Origin: Jaenimonas drosophilae
Lineage: Eukaryota > Euglenozoa > Kinetoplastea > Trypanosomatida > Trypanosomatidae
Assembly (NCBI GenBank): GCA_030849065.1
Contig: JASAON010001652.1
Coordinates: forward strand, 1-64,000
Direction of reading: 5' to 3'
DNA length: 64,000 nt
Below, one piece after another: positions 45,265 through 54,742 of this stretch (position 1 is the stretch's first letter; the number at the start of each line of letters is the position of its first letter). A program made the position numbers and the translations under genes. The notes under the pieces are model-generated. The model saw nothing but the letters and a program-made list of their open reading frames with translations. It was not told where the DNA came from and ran no database searches.

Positions 45265-48200
45265 TCACAGCGCTGCGGATAATTCATCCTCGGGAGTCTC
45301 CGCAAACAACTCTTCCAGAATAGCAGCATAGCGCTGTTCCACCGCTCTACGCCGGAGCCGACCAGTTGCGCTGCGGAGACCATTGCGGCGATCCCAATCA
45401 TCGAAGAGCACCCGAACTGAGCGAAGTTGCTCGTGTGGGGCAATTCCATGCTGTCTCGCCCAGCGATTGAGGGACTGCGCTGCAACCTTGTTGAAAGCTG
45501 GCTCACGCAGGCACAGGGGCCATCGTACCGGGGGATAGCCAAGCGCTTGGAGTTCGTCGGAGTTGCTCTCAATGAAGTTGCGAGTCCGTGTAGCGTCTGT
45601 GAGAATCAATGCGCAGATAAAAGGCCGGTAGGGATGGACAAGAACCAACACTCCATCTGGCTGGCACAGCTCAAACGTACCAAGGGTACGCTCAAGGGAC
45701 TCCACATCAACAGACCATCCCTCTGCTGTTCGCATCTCATTGCGAAGAAGGCCAACCATTCGGAAGGTCCCATCCATCTGCAGCTCCACGATGTCACCTG
45801 TATGCAGCCAGCCACCACTTTCTAGTACCATGGCCGTGCGTTCAGGTTGGCGGTAGAAGCCCGCCATCACGGTAGGACCTCGAATGAGGAGCTCCCCACT
45901 TGGGCGGGTGTTGCCATGGCTCCACTCACCCACATCACGCATCTTCAGCTCAACCGACCCAAACGGGCAGCCAATGTTCTCCAGCTGGCTGCTTCCTCGG
46001 GGCTGAATGAGCCCAACTCCTGCGGTTTCCGCGGATCCGTACACTTGGCTCACCTCCACTCCACAGGCCACTTGGAGGTACTCTTGCGTGCGCGGAAGTA
46101 TCGTAGACTCAACGCACAGGACCAGCCGGCAGCGACCACCTAAAAGCTGCCGTGGCTGTGCAAACACAGCCTTGGTGAGGTATGGTGTATCGAGTCCTCG
46201 CCGAAGGGCTTGACGACGTGCTTCGTAGGCCACTTCAAAAAGCATCCTTCGATACCCATCGGTTAAGGTGCGCTGGACTGAACGGCACATGCGGTCCAAC
46301 GTCCACGCCACCCCAGCAAAGACAAGAGGACGGAAGACGGTGAGGTCACCATGCGGCTTGGTAGGCCCATCGAGCAGGGTACGCTGAGAGCCAAAACAGA
46401 GGAGGTAGTTCTGCAGCAGGAAGGAGGACTGAGCTACTAGCTCGCCTGGATTCCACAAGGGGAGGTACGCGAGGTATGATGGACGGCTCGCTGACTGCCG
46501 TCGGCGTGGAGCGAATGGGCGAGGCGGTCGCGCACCGCCTGTTTCTGGACGGAGAGGTGAAGCGAATGCAGAGGTGTGAGGTGCTCTATCTGATGGCAGG
46601 AGCCACGGCTTCCACGTGGAGACCCAAAATGACGAAGACGCGTCAACTGGGTTGACGTCCATTTCAATGAGGTGTTCGGCGAAGGAAACCACGGCGGCTG
46701 AGAGCGCTGCATGTGTAAGCATGACTCCTTTGGACTCACCGCAAGTGTAGGAGATCAAGGCAATGTCAGTGGGTCGAAGTGGCGCAAGTGGGACCGTTGC
46801 CACCTCAGCCGCTCGAAGGGTTGCGTTGGCTGCGTGGGCGGACTCTGCAGATACCGCACCAGCTGGAGCAATAGGGCGAGTCCCCCATGTAGAGGGGTGT
46901 GGGCGGGCGTGGGACGTGAGAACGCTGCTGCCTGCGGTGCCGGTGGTTGCTGTTGTGGCCCGCGACATGCTTTCCAGTGGTTTTTGGGTTGCCGATACAG
47001 GATTGTGATGACGATGCCGACGACGGAAGAGACTGGCCCATTCCTTGTAGGACATGGAGCGCATCTCCTCCAGCTGTTCATGGCCATGTTGAACCACATC
47101 ACTCCACCACAGTGCCTCATCCTCCACCCCTTCAGATGGACTACCGGCAGAGAGTTCACCCGCCGCCCCATGGCCACGGGCGTTCTTTGCATCTGTGGAA
47201 TCATAAAATGGAAACGACCACATGATAATGAAGGTTGGTAGTCTGGCTTCGTGGGAGGACTCTGCTGGGGTACGGCTCATGGTCGAGGTACAGCCACTTG
47301 TGTTTGTTGTAGGTTCTGCCGAGTACCTAACATCACCCAGTACTTGTGCCCCACCGTCCAACTCACATGATGGCATCTCTTCCTCCTTCGGAGGCATGAG
47401 AGCATCTCGGAAAGCTCGCCGTGCCATGGAAGCTGCACTACGCGAGCAGATGACCGCCTTCATTTGATGTGCTGTATCCATGGCAACTTGACGAACTGTC
47501 CGTTCACAGACGGTAGGTATGGCCACAACAACAAGTCCGACGCTCCACGCAGCATAGCAGGAGACGAGCCATTCCCACCGCGTGTCCTCCATCACGGCAA
47601 GCAAATCTCCTGGCTTTAATCGTAGTGAGCGCAGGCCGCAGGCAAATGACTCCACTTTTTCCCACAGCTGTGCAAAAGAGATGGTTTGAATGGGTCCCAT
47701 GTAGTGCACCACAGCAGGAGATACACGACGGGCATTACCACCCGTCTTTCCGTCTTGCTCCGTTGGCACACGATTGCTGGTGCCGATCCGGTCCACCGCT
47801 CTCCACGACAGCGATGGTTCATCTGCATGGTGGCAGCAGTGGTCCCGGAGGCTCTCCACCAACGTGTGGAAGGGGCGCGACGTCATCGTGGTTCCAGTGC
47901 CTTGGCAAATGTTGTTGTTCAAATAGGTATTCGTGGATTTTGATGGGTTATTTTGAGTTTCTGGGGTTAGATCCTTGACGTCTTTACTGGCAACTTCACC
48001 ACATGGCGCTTCAGGAGTGGCAGGTTTCTGTAAAGGACACCCAACTTCTGCAGAAGTTGAGGAAAGCTCGGCAGGTCGCGGAGGCTGGACTTGCAAGACA
48101 CGACGAGTACCCGTGTATAGTGCGGTAAGTTCCTCCATGCTAAGGTGCGTGCGGGCGGGAAGCCGGTACGATGGACTCTCCAACTCCTTGTAGGCTCCCT

Positions 48201-48630
48201 CGGGAGGGTAAAAGTAGGAGAAAGCATCTGCACAGTCCATGGTTCCTAGTACTTCCTCCTCCTCTTCCCAGTCGGCGTCCTCACTCACGGCGCTGTCATG
48301 TGAGCTAGTGCCATGGAGCTTCGTTTCGCGTCCTGCACGACTGGCGCGCTTGAGACTTCGCGGAGTTTTCAGCCGCCGTCCAGTTTTTCCACGGAGGCAG
48401 CGGCTACTTCCACGGCGGTCGGGCCAAGTAAAGGACGAGGAAGGGGGTGTTGGAACGAGGGGGTCATTGGGGGCTGAATCTGTCAAAGCAAGTGGGGCAT
48501 GATTTTGATGTTCGGCGCTGTCCAGCACTACACAGAGCGCGGGATGGGGAGCCTGCGCGTGATACGGCTCACGAGGCCGAAGGGTGTACTCGCTTCGGAG
48601 CTGAACGAGGGTGGCAAGAGCCGCCCCCAT
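45265..48630 (-). CDS. Divergent acyl-CoA-synthetase-like protein, probable pseudoenzyme (1121 aa)
   Basis: This is a member of the AMP-forming (ANL) superfamily related to the ACS array beside it: FAQLWEKVESFACGLRSLRL near 322, EDTRWEWLVSCYAAW near 350, and the C-terminal GWLHTGDIVELQ. The key catalytic motifs are damaged. The P-loop reads YTCGESKGV near 628 instead of YTSGTTGxPKGV, so it is three residues short. The A10 motif reads LRNEMRTAEGWSVDVE near 964, where active copies have LAKNxLGEYIAxE, losing the catalytic Lys. It also carries a ~250-residue N-terminal extension and several Ser/Thr-rich insertions, hence 1121 residues against ~710 for the array members. Lipid binding, regulation or a structural role is more likely than catalysis. 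The ATG at 48630 is first in frame. Confidence 0.85.
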   Translation of the reverse strand: MGAALATLVQLRSEYTLRPREPYHAQAPHPALCVVLDSAEHQNHAPLALTDSAPNDPLVPTPPSSSFTWPDRRGSSRCLRGKTGRRLKTPRSLKRASRAGRETKLHGTSSHDSAVSEDADWEEEEEVLGTMDCADAFSYFYPPEGAYKELESPSYRLPARTHLSMEELTALYTGTRRVLQVQPPRPAELSSTSAEVGCPLQKPATPEAPCGEVASKDVKDLTPETQNNPSKSTNTYLNNNICQGTGTTMTSRPFHTLVESLRDHCCHHADEPSLSWRAVDRIGTSNRVPTEQDGKTGGNARRVSPAVVHYMGPIQTISFAQLWEKVESFACGLRSLRLKPGDLLAVMEDTRWEWLVSCYAAWSVGLVVVAIPTVCERTVRQVAMDTAHQMKAVICSRSAASMARRAFRDALMPPKEEEMPSCELDGGAQVLGDVRYSAEPTTNTSGCTSTMSRTPAESSHEARLPTFIIMWSFPFYDSTDAKNARGHGAAGELSAGSPSEGVEDEALWWSDVVQHGHEQLEEMRSMSYKEWASLFRRRHRHHNPVSATQKPLESMSRATTATTGTAGSSVLTSHARPHPSTWGTRPIAPAGAVSAESAHAANATLRAAEVATVPLAPLRPTDIALISYTCGESKGVMLTHAALSAAVVSFAEHLIEMDVNPVDASSSFWVSTWKPWLLPSDRAPHTSAFASPLRPETGGARPPRPFAPRRRQSASRPSYLAYLPLWNPGELVAQSSFLLQNYLLCFGSQRTLLDGPTKPHGDLTVFRPLVFAGVAWTLDRMCRSVQRTLTDGYRRMLFEVAYEARRQALRRGLDTPYLTKAVFAQPRQLLGGRCRLVLCVESTILPRTQEYLQVACGVEVSQVYGSAETAGVGLIQPRGSSQLENIGCPFGSVELKMRDVGEWSHGNTRPSGELLIRGPTVMAGFYRQPERTAMVLESGGWLHTGDIVELQMDGTFRMVGLLRNEMRTAEGWSVDVESLERTLGTFELCQPDGVLVLVHPYRPFICALILTDATRTRNFIESNSDELQALGYPPVRWPLCLREPAFNKVAAQSLNRWARQHGIAPHEQLRSVRVLFDDWDRRNGLRSATGRLRRRAVEQRYAAILEELFAETPEDELSAAL

Positions 48631-49673
48631 TCTACAGAACTACTCCTCGTCCACGCGCACACAGTGCTGAGGGCAACGAGGCACCCACACAAGGTGGAGC
48701 ACGTGCAAAATGAAGGGTGGCAATCAAATCAACGGTGTTGCGACCTCGTGCTTTTAGTCTCTGTTCGAGTCTCGGGTGCACACGTGAAGGCGTTTCACGG
48801 TTTAATAGGGTACGCACAGAATGGTCATGCACGCGTTTTGGGTGGGAAACAAAAAAAAGGAGTTGCTGTGCGAATAGTGGAGAAAGCTTGCGCCTGGAGT
48901 AATGATGTATTGATATGATCCAAATGATGAAAACTAGAACTACACAGTGAAATGATAAGCAAGAGAAGCGCAGTATTACCCATCCAACAGAGCCATGACA
49001 GGCACACTATAGACTTGATCGCTACACACTCGAACTTCACAAAAGTTTGCCAGCGCAGCAACTACTTGCGGTGTACGCTGCAGATGCCACACTGGGCTCA
49101 ACGTAAGGGGATGGAGCAGAATCACAAGCAACAAAGAAACACCCAAAAAGATAACCCAAACAAGAAAGTGCCGCTATAACCGGTAATCAAACGGTGTGTA
49201 GCATCAGGATGCTATTCGCATCTCAGCATCCGCCATCACGGGAATCATGTTCCTCCTGGACGGACGGACGCTTCGAGCACTCTTTGCAACCACTGTGATG
49301 ATGAATGGGGGGGGGAGGGCATGGGCTGGGAACATCAACGCCTCTCGCACATGATGCGCCATATACACCAAAAGAAACATAGAAGTTTTTTCTTGTTTAC
49401 CTATATCGACAACAGCCATTGGGTAGAGAAGGAAACGATACAGTCATTGATAGCGCTCTTACTGCCGACTTCGCGGAACACACAAAACGTGTATCCGCAG
49501 AAGTCCGAGTCGTGCGGCGGAGGTTGAAATACGAGGAACGGGACATCATGTATCCATATCCACATATGGTATCTCAACCCACGCATGCAATCCAAAGAAA
49601 ACAAAACAAAAAAAACAAAAAAAAGGAAGAGTCAAACATAACAAGGACGCAAGAATTTTGTGTAAGTTCTGAT
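48631..49673. other. Intergenic spacer (1.0 kb) with sense-strand U-rich tract
   Basis: No gene is supported. A long U-rich tract on the sense strand (about 49630-49599) lies 40-75 nt beyond the ACS stop codon at 49674. A plus-strand G-run lies near 49308-49316. Confidence 0.5.
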
Positions 49674-51494
49674 CTACTCCACAAAGAGTTCCTGGATAAT
49701 ATCCTTGTACCGCGCGCTGATCTCCCCACGACGGAGCTTGCCAGCAGCGGTCAGAACATTGTTCTCTGGAGTCCAGGAGTCATCCACCACACGGACGCGG
49801 CGCACCACTTCATGAGTTCCACGTCCNCTGCCAATGTCACCGGTGCGAAACCATCCATTGGCATCAAGCACTTCCGACGTTTCCTTCTCCTTTTTAAAGT
49901 AGCCCTTAAAGACACAGGGTCCGCGAATGCAAATCTCACCTGCGGGTTCGGGGAGATCCTTGTGGCTGTAGCCTTCCACATCCAACAGCTGGAACTCGAC
50001 GCCAGGCTTTGCTGGGCCAACACACACCGTCTCCAAGTCTCCAAACAACTGGGCAGCACCGTTGGCCACGGTCTCCGTGAGACCCCATCCTTGGGTGAAG
50101 TTACCAATCACCACATTCATGAAGGTTTGCGTAGCCGCACTGATGGGTGCGCCACCGCCAAACATGATACGAACGCGTCCACCGAGTAAACTGCGAAATG
50201 GGGCAAAGATGACCTCGTTCCAATACGGCGTTTCCATTCCCTGTGCCAGTGACTTGAGGCGGGACTGGAAGGCGTGGTCGTAGATTTGGCGCTCCAACGT
50301 CCCACGGGCTGGAAGTTGGCTCTCCACGGTCTTCTTGATGACGTCAAAGATGCGTGGAACGCCAATGAGGAACATGGGCCGGTACTCCTCATAGTCACCA
50401 CAGGGTCGTGCATGGGTGCTCAGAAGCGTGCGTGGGTTGCCGAAGCCAATCAGTGCCCCCCGCATCATGAAGACGTTGGTGACGGCAAATTCAAAAATGT
50501 GCGCAAGGGGCAGTGCAGTCACATAGGTTTCTTCCTGTGTCAGTTCCCCAGAAGCTGTATTGATGACTCGTGCCATGCTGGCAATACCCGCTGTGATGCT
50601 GTTGTAGGTGTGCATCACACCCTTTGGCTGCCCTGTAGTCCCGCTGGTATACATGATGAGGGCCAAATCGTCTGGATCGACGTCCACGATTCCCTCGGAG
50701 GACCGTTCTCCCTTCTGCCATCCAACCACATCTTCCCAGGAGTAGACGGAGATGCTCGTATTGGAATCTGGAGCAGTAGTGAGAGGCCCATCCAAGTAAA
50801 TGATGGTGGCTGCAGGTATCTCACCCTTCTCCATCATTTGACGGAGAGCAGGTACCTTCTCTGCCGCAGTGATGATGGCTCCACACGAGGTCTCCGTGAA
50901 GGCCTCGCACAGTGCATCATGCCCCAAGTTGGCAAATACAGTCACAAGCGTAATACCCTGAGTCCACGCTCCGTAGGCACTCGCCATCCACTCCCAGCGT
51001 GTGTCAAGATACAGAGCAACCTTTGACCTCTGCGTCAGCTCCAACAGACGCAAACCATAGCCAAAGTCCATCACGGTGTTCCACAGCTGCTCATACGTGA
51101 TGTAGCGGCGTGCGTCGTAGTAAATAACATCAAAAGGCTTCTCCGCGCCGGTGCTGGGGTCCTTCACCAGCTCGCGACCTGCTCGCAGAATGGTGCGATA
51201 TGCCAACGCATTCTGCTGCCCTCGGAGTTCGCAAACACTGCGCAACTTCTGTACAAAGTTGGGCTCTGCGAGGAGTTCTCCCACAATGCGGTCGTAACTT
51301 TCTTCGTCAGCGCTGTGACCTCCCCTGAATACAGGACTGCGGCAGTCACTCTCACTCCCCGGTACGGGGTAGCCTTCCTCACAAGGGTCCTGACACTTCA
51401 TCAGTCGTGGGTGAGGAACCAAGCGCTGTGCGTTGGCCTCATCCATCAGTCGAAGAACGATGTCGTCCATCTCACGTGAAAATGAAAGACTCAT
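49674..51494 (-). CDS. ACS: Long-chain fatty acyl-CoA synthetase, interrupted by an assembly gap (606 codons as read)
   Basis: An AMP-forming long-chain acyl-CoA synthetase (fatty acid + ATP + CoA to acyl-CoA + AMP + PPi). Seen in order: EQLWNTVMDFGYGLR, DTRWEWMASAYGAW, the P-loop IMYTSGTTGQPKGV near 285, FGGGAPISAATQTFMN, GWGLTETVANGA and GWFRTGDIG. Immediately after this the sequence contains one undetermined base (49827) and jumps to GRGTHEVVRRVRVVDDSWTPENN. The tandem paralogue has 105 residues at this point, including the A10 lysine motif (SLAKNSLGEYIA). The reading frame is preserved across the N. The true protein is therefore probably about 710 residues, like its paralogues, and the gene is likely functional with the missing part lost in assembly. 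The start at 51494 (MSLSFSREMDD) matches the paralogue N-terminus; the longer frame is UTR. Confidence 0.9.
   Translation of the reverse strand: MSLSFSREMDDIVLRLMDEANAQRLVPHPRLMKCQDPCEEGYPVPGSESDCRSPVFRGGHSADEESYDRIVGELLAEPNFVQKLRSVCELRGQQNALAYRTILRAGRELVKDPSTGAEKPFDVIYYDARRYITYEQLWNTVMDFGYGLRLLELTQRSKVALYLDTRWEWMASAYGAWTQGITLVTVFANLGHDALCEAFTETSCGAIITAAEKVPALRQMMEKGEIPAATIIYLDGPLTTAPDSNTSISVYSWEDVVGWQKGERSSEGIVDVDPDDLALIMYTSGTTGQPKGVMHTYNSITAGIASMARVINTASGELTQEETYVTALPLAHIFEFAVTNVFMMRGALIGFGNPRTLLSTHARPCGDYEEYRPMFLIGVPRIFDVIKKTVESQLPARGTLERQIYDHAFQSRLKSLAQGMETPYWNEVIFAPFRSLLGGRVRIMFGGGAPISAATQTFMNVVIGNFTQGWGLTETVANGAAQLFGDLETVCVGPAKPGVEFQLLDVEGYSHKDLPEPAGEICIRGPCVFKGYFKKEKETSEVLDANGWFRTGDIGXGRGTHEVVRRVRVVDDSWTPENNVLTAAGKLRRGEISARYKDIIQELFVE
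49679..49826 (-). repeat. 148-bp block identical to 52600-52747 (ACS 3' coding ends)
   Basis: This block, encoding the last ~49 residues of the ACS, is identical base for base to the block at 52600-52747. Identity ends at the stop codons, which differ (TAG here, TAA in the other gene, with a Glu/Asp change just before), and at the N at 49827. Confidence 0.95.
49827..49827. other. Undetermined base marking an assembly gap in an ACS gene
   Basis: A single N. Sequence on its left matches 52600-52747 and sequence on its right resumes at the paralogue position 53061, so about 313 paralogue bases are represented by one N. Confidence 0.9.
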
Positions 51495-52594
51495 GATGAC
51501 CAGATGAAAATTAGTATGAGGTTGTGAGTTAAGGCAAAATAACGTTGTCTTGCTTGGCAACAGACTAGTGCGTGGTGCAAGCAAAGAAGTAAAAGAACAT
51601 TTGGATGATGATGCAGTTGGCAGGCAGACGACAAACAAAAAGATGGCCATAGCATAGGGGGTGAAATAACCACACAGCAAAAAACTTGTTGGGAGACGTC
51701 GGAACGTGACCAGCCACCTAGGGACCCAGGAAGCAGAGTGGTCGGAGGAAATGAAGGAAGAGTTTCAAAAAAAGCAACGCAAGAAAATGCACTACAATGA
51801 AGAACCATGGCATCGAAACACCACCAGCACACATCGGTGCCGCGTCTGATGCAGACGTATACGGTCAACTGACAAGAGGAGGGGAATGCGTCGCACAAAC
51901 CCACTACAGTGACGAATAATTCAGGGTTAGCCTTTATCATCAATCGCTGTAAGTGGGAGGGAAAAGACGTGGACCGCAAGTTGAGCTGACGGGCCCATAG
52001 GCCACCTCCGTTCCCTTCTCTCCAGAAAGCACCGCATACCTGAACCTGATCGCAAGCAACCTAGAAGTACTAGCCCCCGCGAATCCAGCACAGAATTGAC
52101 CCGACTACAAAAGTGCTGCATTGGAGAGAAGGTGACGGATATACCAGCAGTAAAACAGAAAAAATTGTAGCACAATATAAGAAAAAAAGAAGAACAGAAC
52201 ACTCAAACCCAAAGAAAAAAACATGATCTTTATACCATCTGAGGACGTACGTGGTGACCTGTAAGGTCGTGTTACGGATTCCTCGCTCACGAGCATCGAG
52301 GCGTACGTGTGGGAAGAACCAGATGATTCTCCGCATAGCTCCAAACTACCCAGATTAACCAACACTTGTGGTAAGGATACACTCACTTCCTATCATCCAC
52401 CAAGTGTGATGAACTCCAAGTTAGAGAGAAGTCGATAGGTGAACAACACACACCTTTCGTCGAAATAAAAAGAACAAAACTCCTGAGAATTGCGATCTGC
52501 TTCTAGGGACCCCGGCGGGGGACATCAGGCCATCCCACATCTCGTGGCTGGGCTTGCCATCCCACAGCCGTGAATGCCCGCGACACCTGCCTCC
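51495..52594. other. Intergenic spacer (1.1 kb)
   Basis: Spacer between two tandem ACS genes. I see no gene and no recognisable copy of the other ACS spacers. It contains the 5' flank of the left copy and the 3' UTR of the right copy. Confidence 0.55.
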
Positions 52595-54742
52595 TTAATC
52601 CACAAAGAGTTCCTGGATAATATCCTTGTACCGCGCGCTGATCTCCCCACGACGGAGCTTGCCAGCAGCGGTCAGAACATTGTTCTCTGGAGTCCAGGAG
52701 TCATCCACCACACGGACGCGGCGCACCACTTCATGAGTTCCACGTCCTGCAGCAATGGCCGCGCTCCGGAAAGATTCGTTCGCCAGGCGGCGGAATTCTT
52801 GGTTGTGCAGAATCTCAGGCCACGTTCCATCAAGGCGGTGCTGATGAGCAAACTTCATCACAAATGCCTCTTGGGTGATGGCAATGGCACAAATATAGTT
52901 GCGGCTGGGCTGCACCAACACCGCCACACCATTCGGCAATGCCAGCGGAGACTGGGCATAGAGCGACTCCAACGCCTCCATCGCGATGTACTCCCCCAGT
53001 GAGTTCTTGGCGAGTGACTTGATGCGGCTGATGATGCGCAGGCGGCCGCGGTCGGCGATACTGCCAATGTCACCGGTGCGAAACCATCCATCTTCTCCCA
53101 ACACAGCCTTTGTTTCCTTGGGCTTCTTGTAGTAGCCCTTGAACATAAACGGCCCACGAAGGTAGACTTCACCGCGTGGTTCTGGGAAATCGGTGCGCTT
53201 GTAATCTTCGGTGTCAACGAGCTTCAGCTCACAGCAGCGTTCCAGCCGACCCACGCAGTTGTCTTCCAAGTCACCAACGAGCTGTTTTGCACCGTTGGCC
53301 ACGGTCTCCGTGAGACCCCATCCTTGGGTGAAGTTACCAATCACCACATTCATGAAGGTTTGCGTGGCCGCACTGATTGGTGCGCCACCACCAAACATGG
53401 CGCGAACCTCTCCTCCAACCATTCGACGAAAGGGGGCAAAAACGAGTTCATTCCAATACGGTGTTTCCATTCCCTGTGCCAGTGATTTGAGGCGGGATTG
53501 GAAGGCGTGGTCGAAGATACGGCGCTCCAACGTCCCTCGGGGCGGAAGTTGGCTCTCCACGGTCTTCTTGATGGTGTCAAAGATGCGTGGGACGCCAATG
53601 AGGAAGATGGGCCGGTACTCCTCATAGTCACCGCAGGGGCGAGCGTACGTGCTGAGAAATGTACGTGGATTGCCAAAGCCAATGAGGGCTCCACGAGCCA
53701 TGAAAATATTTGCAACAGAAAACTCAAAGATGTGTGCCAAGGGAAGTGCGGCAAGGTAGTTTTCGTTGGGGGTGACAGGGCCAGCTTGGTCATTCAAACG
53801 CTCACCAAGACCCGTAATACCCGCCGTGATGCCACCGTAGGTGTGCATGACGCCCTTTGGTCCTCCGGTTGTCCCGCTGGTGTACATGATCAGCGCCAAG
53901 TCATCGGGGTTGGTGGGAATGTGGAGCTGAACATCGTTGAGGCCGTTGCCAATTACGTCTTCCCACGCAATCACTGGAATGGTCGTGCCTGCCTCCTGCG
54001 GGGAGAGAGTCAGCGGCCCATCCAGGTAGATGATTCGTGCTGCAGGGATCTCACCATTCTCCATCATCTGGAGGAGAGTGGAGACCCTGTCGGCCACAGT
54101 GATGATGGCTCCACACGACGTCTCCGTGAAGGCCTCACAGAGTGCCTCATGCCCCAAGTTGGCGTACACAGTTGCCAGCGTAATACCCTGAGACCATGCT
54201 CCGTAGGCGCTTGCCAACCACTCCCAGCGAGTCTCAAGGTACATGGCAATCTTTGTGCCTGGCAACAGACCATGCTCAAGCAGACCGCTACCGAAGCTTT
54301 CCACAGTACTCCACAGTTGCTCATAAGTGATGTAGCGACGCGTGTCGTAGTAGACTACATCAAAAGGCTTCTCCACGCCGGTGTTGGGGTCCTTCACGAG
54401 TTCACGACCAACTCGGAGCAACGGGCGGTACGCAAAAGCGTTTTGCGGGCCGCGACCCTTGCAGAGGTCGTGGAACTTCTGAACGAAGTTGGGGCCGTTG
54501 TACCAGTCCTTTGCCATTCGCCCATGCTGATCAGGGTTGACTGCTGTGTGGTGAAACACAGTGGTTCCCAAGTCAGTTTCAGTTCCTCGCACAGGAGTAC
54601 TCTCCTCACCGAGCTGCTCATAGCGAAGAATGCGTGGGTTAGGAACCAGGCGGCGGGCGTTTGCTTCGTCCATGATCCGAATAACTTCGTCCTCCAGCTT
54701 CTTCCGATAACTTACGGAGGGTTGCATGGCTTCTTCAGACAT
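52595..54742 (-). CDS. ACS: Long-chain fatty acyl-CoA synthetase (715 aa)
   Basis: A complete AMP-forming acyl-CoA synthetase with all signature motifs: YEQLWSTVESFGSGLLEHGL, ETRWEWLASAYGAW, the P-loop LIMYTSGTTGGPKGV near 287, GWGLTETVANGA (acyl/adenylate pocket), WFRTGDIG near 557, and the A10 lysine in KSLAKNSLGEYIAMEALE near 579. It should be catalytically active. Trypanosome array members differ in the chain length of fatty acid they prefer, which cannot be read from the sequence. The open frame runs 62 codons upstream; the preferred ATG at 54742 (MSEEAMQPS) sits 3' of a pyrimidine stretch ending in AG (about 54784), so the extension is UTR. It is highly similar to the copy at 49674-51494, including a perfectly identical 148-bp end. 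Confidence 0.95.
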   Translation of the reverse strand: MSEEAMQPSVSYRKKLEDEVIRIMDEANARRLVPNPRILRYEQLGEESTPVRGTETDLGTTVFHHTAVNPDQHGRMAKDWYNGPNFVQKFHDLCKGRGPQNAFAYRPLLRVGRELVKDPNTGVEKPFDVVYYDTRRYITYEQLWSTVESFGSGLLEHGLLPGTKIAMYLETRWEWLASAYGAWSQGITLATVYANLGHEALCEAFTETSCGAIITVADRVSTLLQMMENGEIPAARIIYLDGPLTLSPQEAGTTIPVIAWEDVIGNGLNDVQLHIPTNPDDLALIMYTSGTTGGPKGVMHTYGGITAGITGLGERLNDQAGPVTPNENYLAALPLAHIFEFSVANIFMARGALIGFGNPRTFLSTYARPCGDYEEYRPIFLIGVPRIFDTIKKTVESQLPPRGTLERRIFDHAFQSRLKSLAQGMETPYWNELVFAPFRRMVGGEVRAMFGGGAPISAATQTFMNVVIGNFTQGWGLTETVANGAKQLVGDLEDNCVGRLERCCELKLVDTEDYKRTDFPEPRGEVYLRGPFMFKGYYKKPKETKAVLGEDGWFRTGDIGSIADRGRLRIISRIKSLAKNSLGEYIAMEALESLYAQSPLALPNGVAVLVQPSRNYICAIAITQEAFVMKFAHQHRLDGTWPEILHNQEFRRLANESFRSAAIAAGRGTHEVVRRVRVVDDSWTPENNVLTAAGKLRRGEISARYKDIIQELFVD
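52600..52747 (-). repeat. 148-bp block identical to 49679-49826 (ACS 3' coding ends)
   Basis: Partner of the block at 49679-49826; see that entry. Confidence 0.95.
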
